Shown here: piece after piece, positions 1-11,667 of the stretch | Layout: each line of letters begins with the position of its first letter | Numbering within the stretch: the first letter of the stretch is position 1 | DNA from: Caenorhabditis remanei | Lineage: Eukaryota > Nematoda > Chromadorea > Rhabditida > Rhabditidae | Reading direction: 5' to 3' | DNA: 64,000 nt | Assembly (NCBI RefSeq): GCF_010183535.1 | Contig: NC_071333.1 | Span: forward strand, 14,134,587 to 14,198,586 | Program-made: the position numbers and the translations under genes | Notes under the pieces: model-generated | What the model saw: the letters and a program-made list of their open reading frames with translations, nothing else | Database searches by the model: none | Told to the model about the DNA's origin: nothing

Positions 1-1
1 A

Positions 2-474
2 TGGCCATCTGACAAGACCTATGGGTCTACCACTCTCAACGTTGGAAAAATAGCTGGTGGTCAAGCGTTGAATGCGTGGGCGGCTCAATGTGATGCTGAT
101 ATATTCTTCCGTGTCGTTACTTCGGTCAAAAATATTGAAGAACTACTGAACAAGGTTGTTGATGGTTAGTTCCTTACTATTTCAGCAATTCAATGAACGT
201 TTCATTTGTAGGCCGTGCTGAGGTTACTCTTCTGAGTTCCAACGACCCTGTGATCCTGGATGTTCCACCTATTGAAGCAGAAACCGATCAAGTGTCATTC
301 AATACTGATATTGCTTACTTTGACGCGAAGGACAAGGTTAAGGCAAAATATCTGTTTGGAGGAGGCTCTATCAAGAATGCCCATTCGAAAAATGAATTCA
401 TTCCAAAAGATGAACTACACAAGTGCACTTCTACTTTGGTCAAGCTTGTTCATAATTTGTATTCCCATCATTAA
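2..474 (+). CDS. M20-family metallopeptidase/deacylase, C-terminal part (gene enters from the left edge)
   Basis: Two exons are visible, 2-164 and 212-474, joined across a 47-base intron in phase 1. The 141 residues read like the dimerisation domain and C-terminal catalytic half of M20 enzymes of the acetylornithine-deacetylase/aminoacylase-like group: KTYGSTTLNVGKIAGGQALN is the typical start of the dimerisation domain, and GGGSIKNAHSKNEF carries the last metal-binding His. Family members are di-zinc hydrolases that cleave N-acyl or peptide bonds of small substrates, usually in the cytosol. The start codon and the first zinc ligands lie outside the window. Stop TAA is at 472-474, with a poly(A) signal 88 bases later. 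The family call is firm; the substrate cannot be told. Confidence 0.85.
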
Positions 475-561
475 GATTTAGTATTTTTGAAAATCCTGAA
501 TAAGTTTGAGTAGTTCCTTATGAATACTGCAGATAGAACAGTTTATCGTTTGGACTGATTG

Positions 562-567
562 AATAAA
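562..567 (+). terminator. Poly(A) signal AATAAA of the M20 gene
   Basis: AATAAA lies 88 bases after the M20 stop codon on the same strand, a normal 3' UTR length for Caenorhabditis. Confidence 0.6.
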
Positions 568-1005
568 TAATTTTCAAGATTTAAAAAACAGAGAGAAACA
601 ATTCAGAAAAAAGGATGGTATAGTGATAAAATAGAAAAGGAAAAACCCTATAAAATCACAATCGGAAATGAGAAAGCTGTGAAAAATGGATAGGTTACTA
701 AAATTTCAGAAAGAATGTTCAAATGTTGATCATTTTCAGAGAAGCTTTAAAAACACACGGACAGAATTTTGAGAGAAAGAGAAAATTCAGTGAAAAGATC
801 AGAGAGATGAAAAAAGAGAAGTAAGAAACATAAATCACCAACTTTTAAAATAATATAATTTCTACTAGAAACATTTGGGCAACTTTGGCGGACAGAAATT
901 TCTAGGATTGAGAAGATGAATTCTAAATGAATATTTGAAAACGGTAATGTCAAGAAAACCTGATATCATGAAGCAAAAACCCAAGAGAATGAGACTTTCC
1001 AAGTG
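568..1005. other. Convergent 3' flank, no gene seen
   Basis: This AT-rich stretch lies between two genes that point at each other. No splice-bounded open frame is visible on either strand, and no clear AATAAA was found for the minus-strand gene. Confidence 0.5.
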
Positions 1006-1430
1006 TTAGAAAAAGAGCATCGGGTCACTGGACGACATTTTGTGAGAGAGGCGTGATGGTGACATTGGAGTTTTCCCTCCGGAGACATCATCCATATACT
1101 GAGCGTACTGGAAATTAGGAAGGATTATGAACTGAATGATGAAGACATAGCCGGCAAAAACAATCGAGATCACATCTGCGGGTGCAAAATGATGATATTC
1201 CACAGCTAGAAGTTCCACCAAAATGAATAAGCAAAAAATTTTGAATGAAATCATTAACTTTGCGTTTTCAATTCAAAAATGAAATAATAATAGTGATACC
1301 AATAAATTCACTTTTTACACTTTTTACACCAAACTTTAGCTGGTTCAAATCAACTTACTTGTTCTGCTATTGAAAATTCATTTTTCTGAAATTTTGGTAT
1401 TTGTTTCGGTGAATCAACAAGTTTGTGCAT
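1006..1430 (-). CDS. Small two-transmembrane protein downstream of the K2P channel (operon-like), function unknown
   Basis: Exons 1430-1359 and 1257-1006 encode 107 residues. Residues 1-24 (MHKLVDSPKQIPKF...) are hydrophilic. Two hydrophobic segments follow, around LMISFKIFCLFILVELLAV and DVISIVFAGYVFIIQFIIL, separated by about ten residues, and then a Ser/Pro/Met-rich tail ending SSSDPMLFF. A clean acceptor (ATATTCTGACAG) ends 11 bases before the ATG and about 119 bases after the K2P stop codon, the spacing of SL2-type operons. The donor is a perfect GTAAGT, but the second exon's acceptor (AACGCAAAG) is poor, which is the weak point. Alternatively the same DNA could be alternative 3' exons of the channel: a GTAAAA donor in its last exon is in the right phase. 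I do not recognise the family. Confidence 0.5.
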
Positions 1431-1560
1431 TCAATCAACAACTGTCAGAATATTAAAACAGATTGAAACCGTTGAAATATTTTGTCAGTTCATCACCCGA
1501 TACTACTCGTGCACATATCTCATAACCAAAAAACTTGAATGCAAAAATAAAATAAAAAAG

Positions 1561-3821
1561 TCACGAAAAGCAGAACCACAGATTCAAACTATAATCAATC
1601 TCATATTGTTTTACCATCTGTGGACCAACATTGTCTTCAATCCATCGGAGCAAATGAACATTGTATGGTACATATGGTTGCCGTAGTAAGTGTTCTTGAA
1701 CTTCCAGGAAACGTTTCAAATCTTCCAGAGTTATTCGATCTTTTGATGGCCTGGAATGATGAAAATTTCGGTTGGATAAGCAAAAAAGGAGAGAATGGTC
1801 AGTGGGACACAAAAACTTGCCTAGTCTTTTTCAATGCGGCAATTATACGCATCGCTTCTCGAATGTCATCGCTCATATTTGCAAAACCACGTCGAGCACC
1901 ACGAATCTTTCTTCCAAAGTAGTGAAGTTTGGTGAATGTCCGTTTGAGAGTAGAGGAGCAGAGATCCAGAGAGGCAGTGATGACAGCTAATCCAATAATC
2001 ACATAAGATACGGCGAGCTGTAATGATTTCTTTTATCAAAGAATAATTGCTGACATGCAACTCACAGCCAAATAGTAGTGCTGTTGAACTCGAATGTTTC
2101 CTAAACCAATTGTAGTGATAGTGTTGAATGAGAAAAATACTCCATGTATGAACGACCTGGAAATATTAGTTATGGTTTTTTGCAGACGCTAAATTGTTAC
2201 ACTTACCATACTGGTCCCTTCTCAAAAGTATTGAACAACAAACTTCCAACACAACAATAACCAATAATAAGCGTGAAATAACTGGCAATTGGCAGTTGCA
2301 AACGATCCTCTTCGTCTTCACACTCTTCGTCGTCTAAACTACTGGCGTTCCGTTTTTTACTTTTCTTCAACTCCCTGAAATGTCAGAATATGAATAATAT
2401 TAATTGAAAGTCAAAAAAAAACTCACATTGAGTCTATAGAATCCACATCAGTGTCAAACAAGTGAGTCCGAACCATTTCCACCAAGTTGGCTATCATTTT
2501 CCACATTGCCAGAAGTTTTGCATACGTTCTATAATTGAATCATTTTAATTATTGAAAATTTTTTTGGAAACCAACCGAATAACAATTTCAGATAAGAACT
2601 TTCCGATATCAGCAGCAGTTATGAACATTAACGGGATACCTATGAGACCAAAAAATACGGTGAATATTCTTCCGGGATCAGTGGCAGGCGTAACATGGTC
2701 GTAACCTGAAATCTTTGAAGTAGAAAAATTAATTTGAACAACAAAACCTGTAGAAGTTATCACAGTAAGCGCATAAAGTGTAGCAGCAGCAAATGTCCAT
2801 CTAGTAGTCATTCCTTCTTGTTCTCCAGTCCACAATTGATTGGTATCAGTGAAGCGGTCGTCATACTCGTGAGCTTTTGATAGCGATTCCAGTAGTGGTC
2901 TCATTCGACTCTCCACCGTTGTGGCGTCACTACGGTTTGATGATAATGCAATAGTTTCATTAATGATTTGGGAATAGATATCGAAGACATGTTTCACTTT
3001 GGCCTAAAAACAAAAAGTCATAATTCCGTTAGATGGAAACAAAAATACCTTTCTGCCCTCTAATTCATGATCAGCTTCAAGCCAAATAAATACGGTCGCT
3101 CCCATGGCAATATACGATAACAACAAAACATTGAGACCAACATGAGGAAGTAGGATTTTCAATAGCTGGAAATTAAAAAATTTTCTTTTTCCCTTCTGAA
3201 ATACAATGATTACTTTCAGAATCCTCCTCCAGATAGGAACCCGCACCACAATTGGTTGTTCAGGAACATCCTCGATACCTTCTCTCCTGTTATATTCTTC
3301 CCATTTCACACGACCAATGTTCTCTGTAAAAAAAGAGAAAATTAGATTTTGACAAAGAAAAAAGGGGCCCCAGGGTTGTGTGATGATCAATAGCAATTCA
3401 TCCCCTCTATTCTATTCAACTAATTTTATTTGGCTTCTTTTTTGTTTAGAAGGTTTTGGTATTGAAAAGGACTATTTCAGGATCTGATATTTTCAGAATA
3501 TCTGGTTTTTGGATTGTGCGGCACAAACACACCAACAGGAACTGATGTCTAAGTACTTCCGCAAGAATAGCGTTCATAGATGAAAGAAATAATATTAATA
3601 AAATTAACTTGTCACACACAGAAAAATTTGGTTCTATTCATCTTTCAATCCTTCGATTCTTTTTCAATCCAGCTTTTTAACTTTACTAGACACTTACCTC
3701 GAAACAAAGGTGGCAGACAATGCTCAGGTAAAGAGGAAACAAACGCAAGATCGGAGAGCGGAAGTCTCAATTGTGGTTTTTGGACAACTTGAAATATTCT
3801 TCCGACTCCCAACGAGCCCAT
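1561..3821 (-). CDS. Two-pore-domain (K2P/TWK-type) potassium channel, with the most proximal first exon
   Basis: Exons: 3821-3698 (first exon, MGSLGVGRIF...), then shared exons 3323-3214, 3165-3049, 3003-2748, 2705-2576, 2528-2427, 2374-2207, 2156-2066, 2017-1821 and 1750-1561. All phases agree, giving 494 residues, of which 453 are shared by all isoforms. The order is TM1 (HVGLNVLLLSYIAMGATVFI), a long extracellular cap with NET and NRS glycosylation sites, pore loop 1 (TSTGYDHV), TM2, a charged loop (KKSKKRNASSLDDEECEDEE), TM3, pore loop 2 (TTIGLGNI), TM4 and a cytoplasmic tail. K2P channels dimerise and pass background K+ current at the plasma membrane. Pore 1 has Asp where the family has Gly. 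The intron between 1821 and 1750 starts with GC rather than GT. The subfamily is not identified. Confidence 0.88.
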
Positions 3822-4893
3822 TAGAAAATACTAGTGGTTATGATGGCACAGAAGTTTAGGATTGGCCAAGACAGATGGCTAGCCAAATTAACCCGAATTG
3901 GACATTTGATCCACCAGTTCCGTTCCGTTTGGTCTGATTTCACAAGTAGGGAGAGGAAAAGAATATGAATAGAAGTGAAAGGGTTTCAACTTGACAACTA
4001 TCCGCTAATTCTGATTGTAATATAGAAAAAGGGGAATATGTTTTGGTCTAGGCTTCAAAAGTTTCAAAACTAGTCGATGAGCAGAAGTAGAAGGGGGGTG
4101 TCGATTGTGTTGGCAATTGCAGATATCCGGCGGGCGGCCAACGAGAAAGGAAATACGAAACGCGAGAAGAGGTTGCGACACCGATCCCGCGGTCCCCTCA
4201 TTTAAAACATTCTCTACTAGTTTCGGGTTGTGAGACCCAAGACACCACCAAATCTTTTTTCATTTAGATTGTCCCTCACAAAAAAAACTCGAGAATAAAT
4301 AGAATTGGAAGTGGGAACAACTTTTTCTGTTTTTTTTCCTATTTTTTGGTGTTTTACCTGCCTAAAACTTTGATAGAACTCAATAATAGTCAACTTTCTA
4401 CAATTCCTATCATGTACATCAATGATCAGTGCGATAAAAACCGAAAACTTTTTGACTTCGTCTCTTTAGATTTCATGACACTCATAAAACTGCTCCTCTT
4501 TCCACTACCGAACTTTTATGCTTTGATTCCTTCGAAATAAAAATTCCAAGTCTCAATTTCTTCAGGAATTTCGTTCAAATCACCACTCTTTTTACCTGAG
4601 GCTTCTACACACAAACAAATAAATTTCTTTTTTCTTACTGAGAAAGGTTGAGTGATAGCTCGTCGTCGAGACGGATAAGTAGGAGAACCCGCGAGTGGAG
4701 GGGGCACTAATGACGCGATGAAAAGATGAATAACATGGCAGGACGTGAGAAAATGAATGGATTGTTTGATTGTTTCAATTGATGCTAGACCACGAATCAG
4801 ATCAAAGACTACAATTTGTACAAAGTGTAACAAGGGATTTAATTGCTTTTTTCACATGTCAGGGATAGGATTTCTGGTGGTGTGAAGACTTAC

Positions 4894-5188
4894 CATCATA
4901 TGCGAAGGCAAATTGGTGAGATCTTACTGTATTATGGCGGCTCAGTGCAGCTGAATTCCGATTGCTTGGTGGTTTACTTGGTGGTCTACTCGGCGGCCTA
5001 CTAGGAGGTTTCCGATAGTGGTAGTACGGTATAAATGGGTCACCAACTCCAACAGTAGCCGAAGTAATCGACGGTCGTGGTTGAGCAGTTGCAGAGCTTT
5101 TCCGCCTCCCGCCAGCAAATAATGGGGGATTATCATGAAGATGCGCAAGAGTAAGACGTCGAAACGAGTATGCTCCGGATGAACCCAT
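4894..5188 (-). CDS. Alternative first coding exon of the K2P channel (MGSSGA..., 98 codons)
   Basis: ATG at 5188 opens 98 codons and one extra base, then a perfect donor (TATGATG/GTAAGT). The phase and leftover G match the shared acceptor at 3323, so the product would read ...FAYD-ENIGRV... into the channel. The exon is rich in Ser, Arg and Pro, with a KPPSRPPSRPPSKPPS repeat. The frame stays open upstream, so a longer start is possible; MGSSGA is preferred because two other first exons also begin MGS. Gly2 with Ala6 fits the N-myristoylation pattern. It is an isoform-specific cytoplasmic N-terminus. Confidence 0.7.
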
Positions 5189-6146
5189 CGGAACACCACG
5201 GGTGAATACACATAGAGGATTGTGAGCTCTCGGAGGAGCTGGAGCTGGTGCTGGATGCGCTCTATTGGTTCTATGGGAGGGCTCTTCTTTTCGCACCTTC
5301 GTGTCTCGTAATACTCCCACCTCCCGCCAGGAGCCACGTTCATCATGTCTGGGCACCTTACAAACAGCTGTGTGTGAGAAGTGAGTTTGTGTGTGTGTGC
5401 GCCACAATATATCGGTGTGTCGGCATCACTTTCTGGGCTCCGCCTATCACTTTTGGTATACAGATGTTGTTGTGTTCTTTCTTTGTTGTCATCAACAAGT
5501 CAAACCAGGTGATTTTTGGTTTTTTTCATTTTCAGTTCTCAGCTAAAAGAAATTTCTGAGAGCATCTCAACTAACAGTATATTCTAAAGAAACATTAATT
5601 CCGAATAAAAAGTATAACCCTTCTACTAGTTCAAAACTTGAAACTCCCAGAAATGTGCACTCGTTCTTCTTTTCTCAACTCAACACAGAAGTTTTTTTTT
5701 TCTTTAAAAATATTCGCTATCCCGAGAGAACCAATCAAAAAATCTCAGAAGCGGGGAGCAATAATCCCTCCGCAAAAACTTTCTGGTGTTGACGACTTTT
5801 CTAAGTGACACCTAGCGCCACTGCCATTTCAAATCGCTCCAGCCACAGACGTGTGATGCGGGCAATCTCAACTAGCTGGCAGAAAAACGCTGCACTTCGT
5901 CTTGTCGCTTTGATAAATGATACACAATATCATATCAATCATGACGACAAGATGATTCTTCTTCTCCAACACTGCGGTTCTACAAGAGAGCCCCAATATC
6001 TGGACAGGAGCATGTGTTGGGGGTAATTCAAAATGTTGATTTATGAGAGATTATTATTTGAGGGAAGAATGAGAGGTATTTGTGTAAACTGAGTGAAATA
6101 CCTTGGAGGAGATGACTCAAGGATTAAAATATACGAAAATTCTTAC

Positions 6147-6249
6147 GGTATCTGATAGCAGCAGCTGCAAAGAAGGGCAGTAGTGCGACCGCCGTCGGAT
6201 TGTCTGGATAGATTCCAGTGTGTGCAGTCCTGGCCCATTCGGCAAACAT
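6147..6249 (-). CDS. Alternative first coding exon of the K2P channel (MFAEWARTAH..., 34 codons)
   Basis: ATG at 6249, 34 codons plus one base, donor TACC/GTAAGA. Splicing to 3323 gives ...AAAAIRY-QNIGRV..., with Gln instead of Glu at the junction. The peptide contains a hydrophobic stretch (TAVALLPFFAAAA). The phase fits, but it could also be the first exon of some other short gene, as I found no independent link to the channel. Confidence 0.5.
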
Positions 6250-8124
6250 GGTTCGACAACAAAAACTAAATTAATCATAAAAATCGAAGAAAAATCTGGG
6301 TGACACGATTGGTAGAAGGCTACTGGTGGGGACCGCTTGCGCTTTGGCGGCAACGGCGGGCGGCCTGACCGAGAGTTTCCGCGCGTCTGGAACGATGAAT
6401 AACAAGTCTCTGGGGGAATATCGAGGGCGACAAGTGAGCAATGCCGATTGTGTCTTTTTTGTGCTCAGTCTCTTCACTTCATAATAAACGTCAGAGATTG
6501 ATATCTGAACTTTTTTAGGGGAAGTGTATAAAGGGTGCACTAACGTTGGAAGTTTGGAATTTGTTCGCGAAACATTAGCTTTTTTCGAAGGAGTTGAGAA
6601 AATAAGAGACTGAAACGCAAAAAAGATCACAAAAACACAGGGAGGAATGTTTCAAGCTGAAATGTGGAAAGTTGAAACGGTAATAAAGTTTTGGAAAGAA
6701 TTCACTAAAACAACTAACTACTAGTTGTCCTGGGATATCCTCCCTCCTGTCTTTACGGCTGCTTCATTCTGGGACTGCTCTTTTCTTTACGCCGACCAAT
6801 TATCTTAGCGGGCGCCGCCACAATAGGCAAATAGCACGAAGTATGAAGATGTGAATTGCCTTTCTCAAGCCTCCACCAAGACGAACAAAAACTGGAGGAG
6901 CACAAAAGGAATTTGTCATTTCATTTGTCAAGTTTGCGTTCGTCGTTGTCGCCATGCAGGACGAACAGCAACCACCGTCAAAACTTTTATTTGTCAACAA
7001 AAATATGAAAAATAAGATTGAGAAATTATGCGACAATATGCGTTATGACAGAAACTCATCGTAAATTTGATAAGAATATTTTGATCTTGTGGAAACTGAG
7101 AAAACTCATTGAAAAAAATATGAATCAAACGTTTATACAAATTTGGTCGTTGAAATATTATTTTAAAGAAAATATATTATTTCCCGACCAAAAAAAATAA
7201 TGTTTCCGGAAAAAATTACACATCTTCATAGTACCGCTTCATCTCAAAAAGGGATCTCAACTATGACATAGTAATCTAATTGTAGAAAACCAAATAAATT
7301 GTCTGAGTGTCTTATGAGAGAAACTCATCCGCAGGAAAAAACATTTTACTTACTTTCACTTTTCTAGAGGCAAAGTCTGAACCTTATGTTAGGTTTCGTG
7401 CATTCAAAATTCTTGTCACGCAATAATTATTTTCGTACATGAAATATCAAAAATCCTCAAAATAAGAAGTTGAAATCACAAAAAATTCCTTAGGATTCTG
7501 AAGGATTCTAATCCGAGGTTCATCTGACTTGAGGTTTTTTGTTTTCAGTTCACCATTTTCTTAAATCTCATTTAGACGAGAATCTGAAATTGCGTTGGCT
7601 ATCCTATACTTTTGCTCATTGAGCATCTCTTACATAAACCTTATGTAACAATCTAGTCACATGAAAACGAAACTCATCAGAGGAATAGAAAAGAAAAACA
7701 ATTGGAAAATGAAGAGAAGCAACGTTTCGAAATTCATAACTCGCATTATATGGATAATTGGAAAAAACAGCGTCGACCTTACGCAGTTTTTAAATTATTT
7801 TTTTTTTGATGATGGCTTATTAATTCTGCTCATAACCAGAAAGTGACATTTAGAAAAAGAAAATGGATATGGAGAAAAAAAATATGTTGATAGTAAGTGA
7901 GAAGGAACATGAATAGGAAAAAACTGGGCAAATGCTCAGAGTGAATAGAGAATTTCCAATTGCAAAAAAAGTTTTTGAAATGAAATGAATTATAAATTAT
8001 TCCACATACTAGAGGAAGTTGTGTTTTTTTTTCAAAAAATGTGGGGAGAAAAACATTTGTGTTTTCTCATACAGGTTACAATACGGATTATTTAATTATA
8101 TCACATTTATCAAAGTGACAGTAC
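6250..8124. other. Intronic/regulatory DNA of the K2P locus
   Basis: This is AT-rich and mostly without coding signal. A minus-strand open stretch from about 6615 (after acceptor TTTGCGTTTCAG) down to 6280 looks exon-like, but it lacks both an ATG and a convincing donor in the right phase. It may be a non-coding or unrecognised exon. Nothing else is seen. Confidence 0.35.
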
Positions 8125-8164
8125 CTGATGCTTCAGGCGAGGTTGCTTCAATTTCAGCCGGCAT
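8125..8164 (-). CDS. Alternative first coding exon of the K2P channel (MPAEIEATSPEAS, 13 codons)
   Basis: A very short exon: ATG at 8164, 13 codons plus G, donor GCATCAG/GTACTG. Phase 1 matches the shared acceptor at 3323, giving ...SPEAS-ENIGRV.... The peptide is acidic and hydrophilic. Upstream frames are closed by stops, so the ATG is the only sensible start. Confidence 0.55.
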
Positions 8165-8326
8165 CAAACCTTAGACGTTCTTCCTTCGATTCTGTCTAGG
8201 TACCAGAATAGAAATGATGTCGGTATCTCACTAGATGCAGGTAAGAGGTAAACTAAGTCCAAAAAACAAGAAAACGAATGATGAGGAGAAAAGTCATTTC
8301 CACATCTCGTAAACATGATTTTATAC

Positions 8327-8375
8327 CTTGACTATCATAGAGCTGATCCAGATGATGACGGCGGCCATATACCAT
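8327..8375 (-). CDS. Alternative first coding exon of the K2P channel (MVYGRRHHLDQLYDSQ, 16 codons)
   Basis: ATG at 8375, 16 codons plus G, donor CAAG/GTATAA, phase 1, joining to ENIGRV at 3323. It lies 163 bases upstream of the MPAEIE exon, so two start exons sit almost side by side. The peptide is basic at its start (GRRHH). Confidence 0.55.
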
Positions 8376-9604
8376 AATGTGAGCGCCACGACACGGAATG
8401 GGCTCAATCTTGTCTTCTCATTGCTTCCTTCTTTATATTATGTACATGCTTTTGATATTCCAACAATAATGATATGCACATTGAAAGCCACCTTATAAAA
8501 CATCGTTGGGTATTAGTGGTTCTAACGGGGAGAGTTAAGCGGAGTATAACATTTTAACAGATATATTACATGATCCCCAGACAGTCCTAGTCAGTTTGCA
8601 ATGTTTTGGTGTTTTCAGTAATTCAAGTAAAAAATAAAAAATAAAAATATTCTACTAACATCTTGAGAAATGTATAAATTACCATAAAATGAATGGTTAA
8701 CTAGGATTGAACGGGAAAAAGGGAATGGTGTTCAAAGATGAGTAGTGTTTGTTTTTTCTCCACTTTATTCATCTATCAATAGTAAAAACTGACAGCTAAC
8801 ATAGTCAACACATGACATAGGAATATTTGATTAACTTCCATGAGCATGAAAACTTCGAACTTCTAAAATTTGGGAAGTTATGCTATTGAGGGGTTCAGAA
8901 TTAGTAAAAAAAAGAAAAACCGCAAAAATGTAAACTTCAAAGTTCAAACCTTGCCCAACGGGGTGACTGGCTCCCAAAACTCACAAAAACTGAACTGGCA
9001 ATGAACCAATGAATTTTTCAAGAGATTTTGAACATCAATGCACTTTATTCCCCCCTCCTAGTTTTATTTCTAAGTTCCCTCTTTTTCGGCCAGCCTAACT
9101 CTTCACTCTGTCTCATTCTGGACACTAAAGATGTACGGGGGTCCATCAAATGACACATTCAATAAAACTAAACAAGTGAGCGATTTAGTAGCCGATTGTG
9201 TTCAAGTAGGGATAAAGAATGACAAGTAATTAGGAAAACAGACATGTATTGTATTGCTATTTAAACTCAATCACTTGTTATTTGATGTTTTGGTTTACAT
9301 TATCGTCTTGTGGGATCTTTTTTATTCAACTTGTTTTCAGGCAGTAGTAATTTTTTTAATCTTTTTTGATCTTGGTCCCGTGACTAGTTAATTTAAGATT
9401 CTTGATGAATCCAAAGTTGAAAACTGAGAAAGGTTAGAAACATTATGCAAATGTCTCATTCTATCAAATGTGAATAATGAGAGGTCAAAAATTAGAAATG
9501 CAACATTAAAGGAAGTGAAGATGAGCAATTCAAGAGAATCAAGCATTTGCAAATGGTGGGAAAACCCTTTCAAAACTTCACACGTTTTTCTCTCGCCTAC
9601 ATAC
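8376..9604. other. Intronic/regulatory DNA of the K2P locus
   Basis: AT-rich, with no open frame bounded by splice signals. It presumably carries promoter elements for the two start exons at 8.1-8.4 kb, but no specific element is recognisable. Confidence 0.4.
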
Positions 9605-9938
9605 CTCCTCTGATCATTAGCCGATTGGAAGCCGGCTTCCGTGAATCGTTTCCGATGGAACCGTTGCTGGTGGAAAACGCCGCCGACGAACGATACGATC
9701 CTTGCGACAGTTTCGGTGATAATGAGTAATGTGTCCGTCGTGGTGGATGACGACTGTACCTGGCCGACAGGATGTGAGCTTGATTCGGCACAATCCGATG
9801 GTAGGACGAGCTAGGCGAGGCGTTTAGAAAAACCGTTGACGAGCACACATGATGCGCATGTTGAGCAAGAATCGCATCTGCACCTCGTAAATCGCATATG
9901 TCCGTCGTCCTACTGCGATCCTTCGCTGGAGCCCACAT
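9605..9938 (-). CDS. Alternative first coding exon of the K2P channel (MWAPAKDRSR..., 111 codons)
   Basis: ATG at 9938, 111 codons plus G, donor ATCAGAGGAG/GTATGT, phase 1, joining to ENIGRV at 3323. It is the longest N-terminus: Ser/Arg/His-rich, predicted disordered, no transmembrane segment, GC-richer than its surroundings as expected for coding DNA. An in-frame TAA lies about 36 bases before the ATG, supporting this start. Confidence 0.65.
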
Positions 9939-11587
9939 TTTTGACGACGTTGTCTCGGCGGAAGACAGATTTTATGGTAGATCGGGAACGTCGCGGAGAG
10001 GGGGGTAACAAGGCGGGTTACTTGACCATCGTTAGCAGAGATTGGCGTACTAGAAGAAGAAAAAGAAGAAACATATGAGCGAAATGAGCTGCGAAAAAAG
10101 AAGAACGAAATGTCTGGAGTCAGTAGACTTCAGCTGAGTAGAGGAAGCACAGAAAATGTCCGCTGGCGAATTGATTAAAGGGGTATAAGTTGGGAACAAG
10201 TGGGATTAAACGACTATGATGACACGCAATGCCGGATAAGGCCGCTTTGTTGCACCAGCAACTTGACTTTGACTTCTTTTTTCCTTCTGTTCAGTTGTTT
10301 TGTCTTCTTCTTCTGCTCCTTCTTCTCTTTCCAGCATGTTTTGACGGCAATAAACAACAATAAAAATTAAGCGCTCAGACCTCTAATTGGTTTGACGGCT
10401 AGGGGCAGGGTAACAAGAAAAAAAAACGACGAGTGGTCCGAGAAATGAACGGCCTAACTAGTCAGAAGAAAACTGGAATACTTGTACTAAAAGTCGGAAT
10501 TCTAGGAAATGTGACAGTGAAATATCGGAAATAATCAAAAATAGTGCAATAAACTGAAAATATCGCACGTGGGAAAAATTTAGGTACATAACTCTAATGG
10601 TCATATTGTTGTCATATTGATATTAATTTCATACCGTTTAGTAGCTGTATCTGAACCAAGTGACGAAAAATGTTAACTTTGAAAACTGAATAAAATAACA
10701 AAAAATGAACAAAAAACTAACTATCAAGTCGTTTTTGTCGGGACCAGTCGACCACCATGCTGATGAAACGGCTCAAGGTTCAATAACATGGCGAGTGGTG
10801 TTGAAAGGAAACGAGAAGTGGAGGCGACATGGAGCAAATATGATTGACGAACATTCAAGAGACAAGAACAGAATGATCGGTGACACCACCCTCGATTGGA
10901 AGAGTGATGACAAAAAAACGGAATAGAGGGTGGATTGGTCGGAGGAAACAAGTGTTCGTTGGATATTTGATGGAATGAATTGCTTTGAGTTCAAAGCATG
11001 TAGATTAGAAGAATGGAACGTTGTGATGATACTAAACGTCATCAGAATAGAGAAACAGAACAAAAAAGGAACCGAAACCACAAGTCACAAGTACCAAAAG
11101 TTCGTTCGGTTGGTATCTTTTTAATTTGTTTTCCTCCTTTGCAATTCTAATTATTTTCCGTTTTACTCAGGGCCTAAGATATAAATCATTTGAGTTATAT
11201 GTCAAACTTACTTATTGACTCCAACACACTGAGAAGTTTTAATAACAGAGTCTTTTTCGCTGGTACAGCCGACATTAGTATACAAAGATACAAACCAGAC
11301 TAAAAGAGCAACAGAGTGCTCCGACTATACCAGACTAACCCTAAAATTACAGCGAGGGTGGTGTATTTTCACACTTTGTTGCACCCTATTGATAGATCAA
11401 ATCGTACTAGGGACCCACCACTTTTTTCATCGTCGAAGTCCTTGTCAGAGATTGGTCGACTTCTCTTGTTGCACAAGTTGTTCTGCTTGATGGAACAGCT
11501 CCTGGAACTATATATGAGATTGGCTTCTTGGGGAAAACATGCAAGGGACGGACATTTCAAAGTTTTTTTTGTCAAAAAATTAGGTAC
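9939..11587. other. Intronic/regulatory DNA of the K2P locus
   Basis: No convincing exon. A small acceptor/donor pair near 10046-10026 on the minus strand has no usable frame. Otherwise nothing is seen. Confidence 0.4.
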
Positions 11588-11667
11588 CTGATAAGAGGAT
11601 GAATGGATGGCGTGCGAATGAGATCACCATATGCATGATAGGTGGCGGATGCTCCAGTTGAGCCCAT
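11588..11667 (-). CDS. Possible alternative first coding exon of the K2P channel (MGSTGASATYH...)
   Basis: ATG at 11667 opens MGSTGASATYHAY, resembling the MGS starts at 5188 and 3821. The best-looking donor (ATCAG/GTACCT after 11588) leaves two bases and would throw the shared exon out of frame. A weaker internal donor (TATG/GTGATC after 11628) gives 13 codons plus G and the correct phase. An overlapping frame with no clear start also reaches the strong donor in phase 1. Which is used cannot be settled from sequence. Confidence 0.4.

Noticed and set aside
4596..4833. Possible further K2P first exon with a phase-1 donor at CCTCAG/GTAAAA
   Set aside because: The frame contains no ATG and no upstream acceptor.
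6271..6630. Exon-like open stretch after a TTTGCGTTTCAG acceptor (minus)
   Set aside because: No start codon and no donor giving the shared K2P phase; kept only as a remark in the gap entry.
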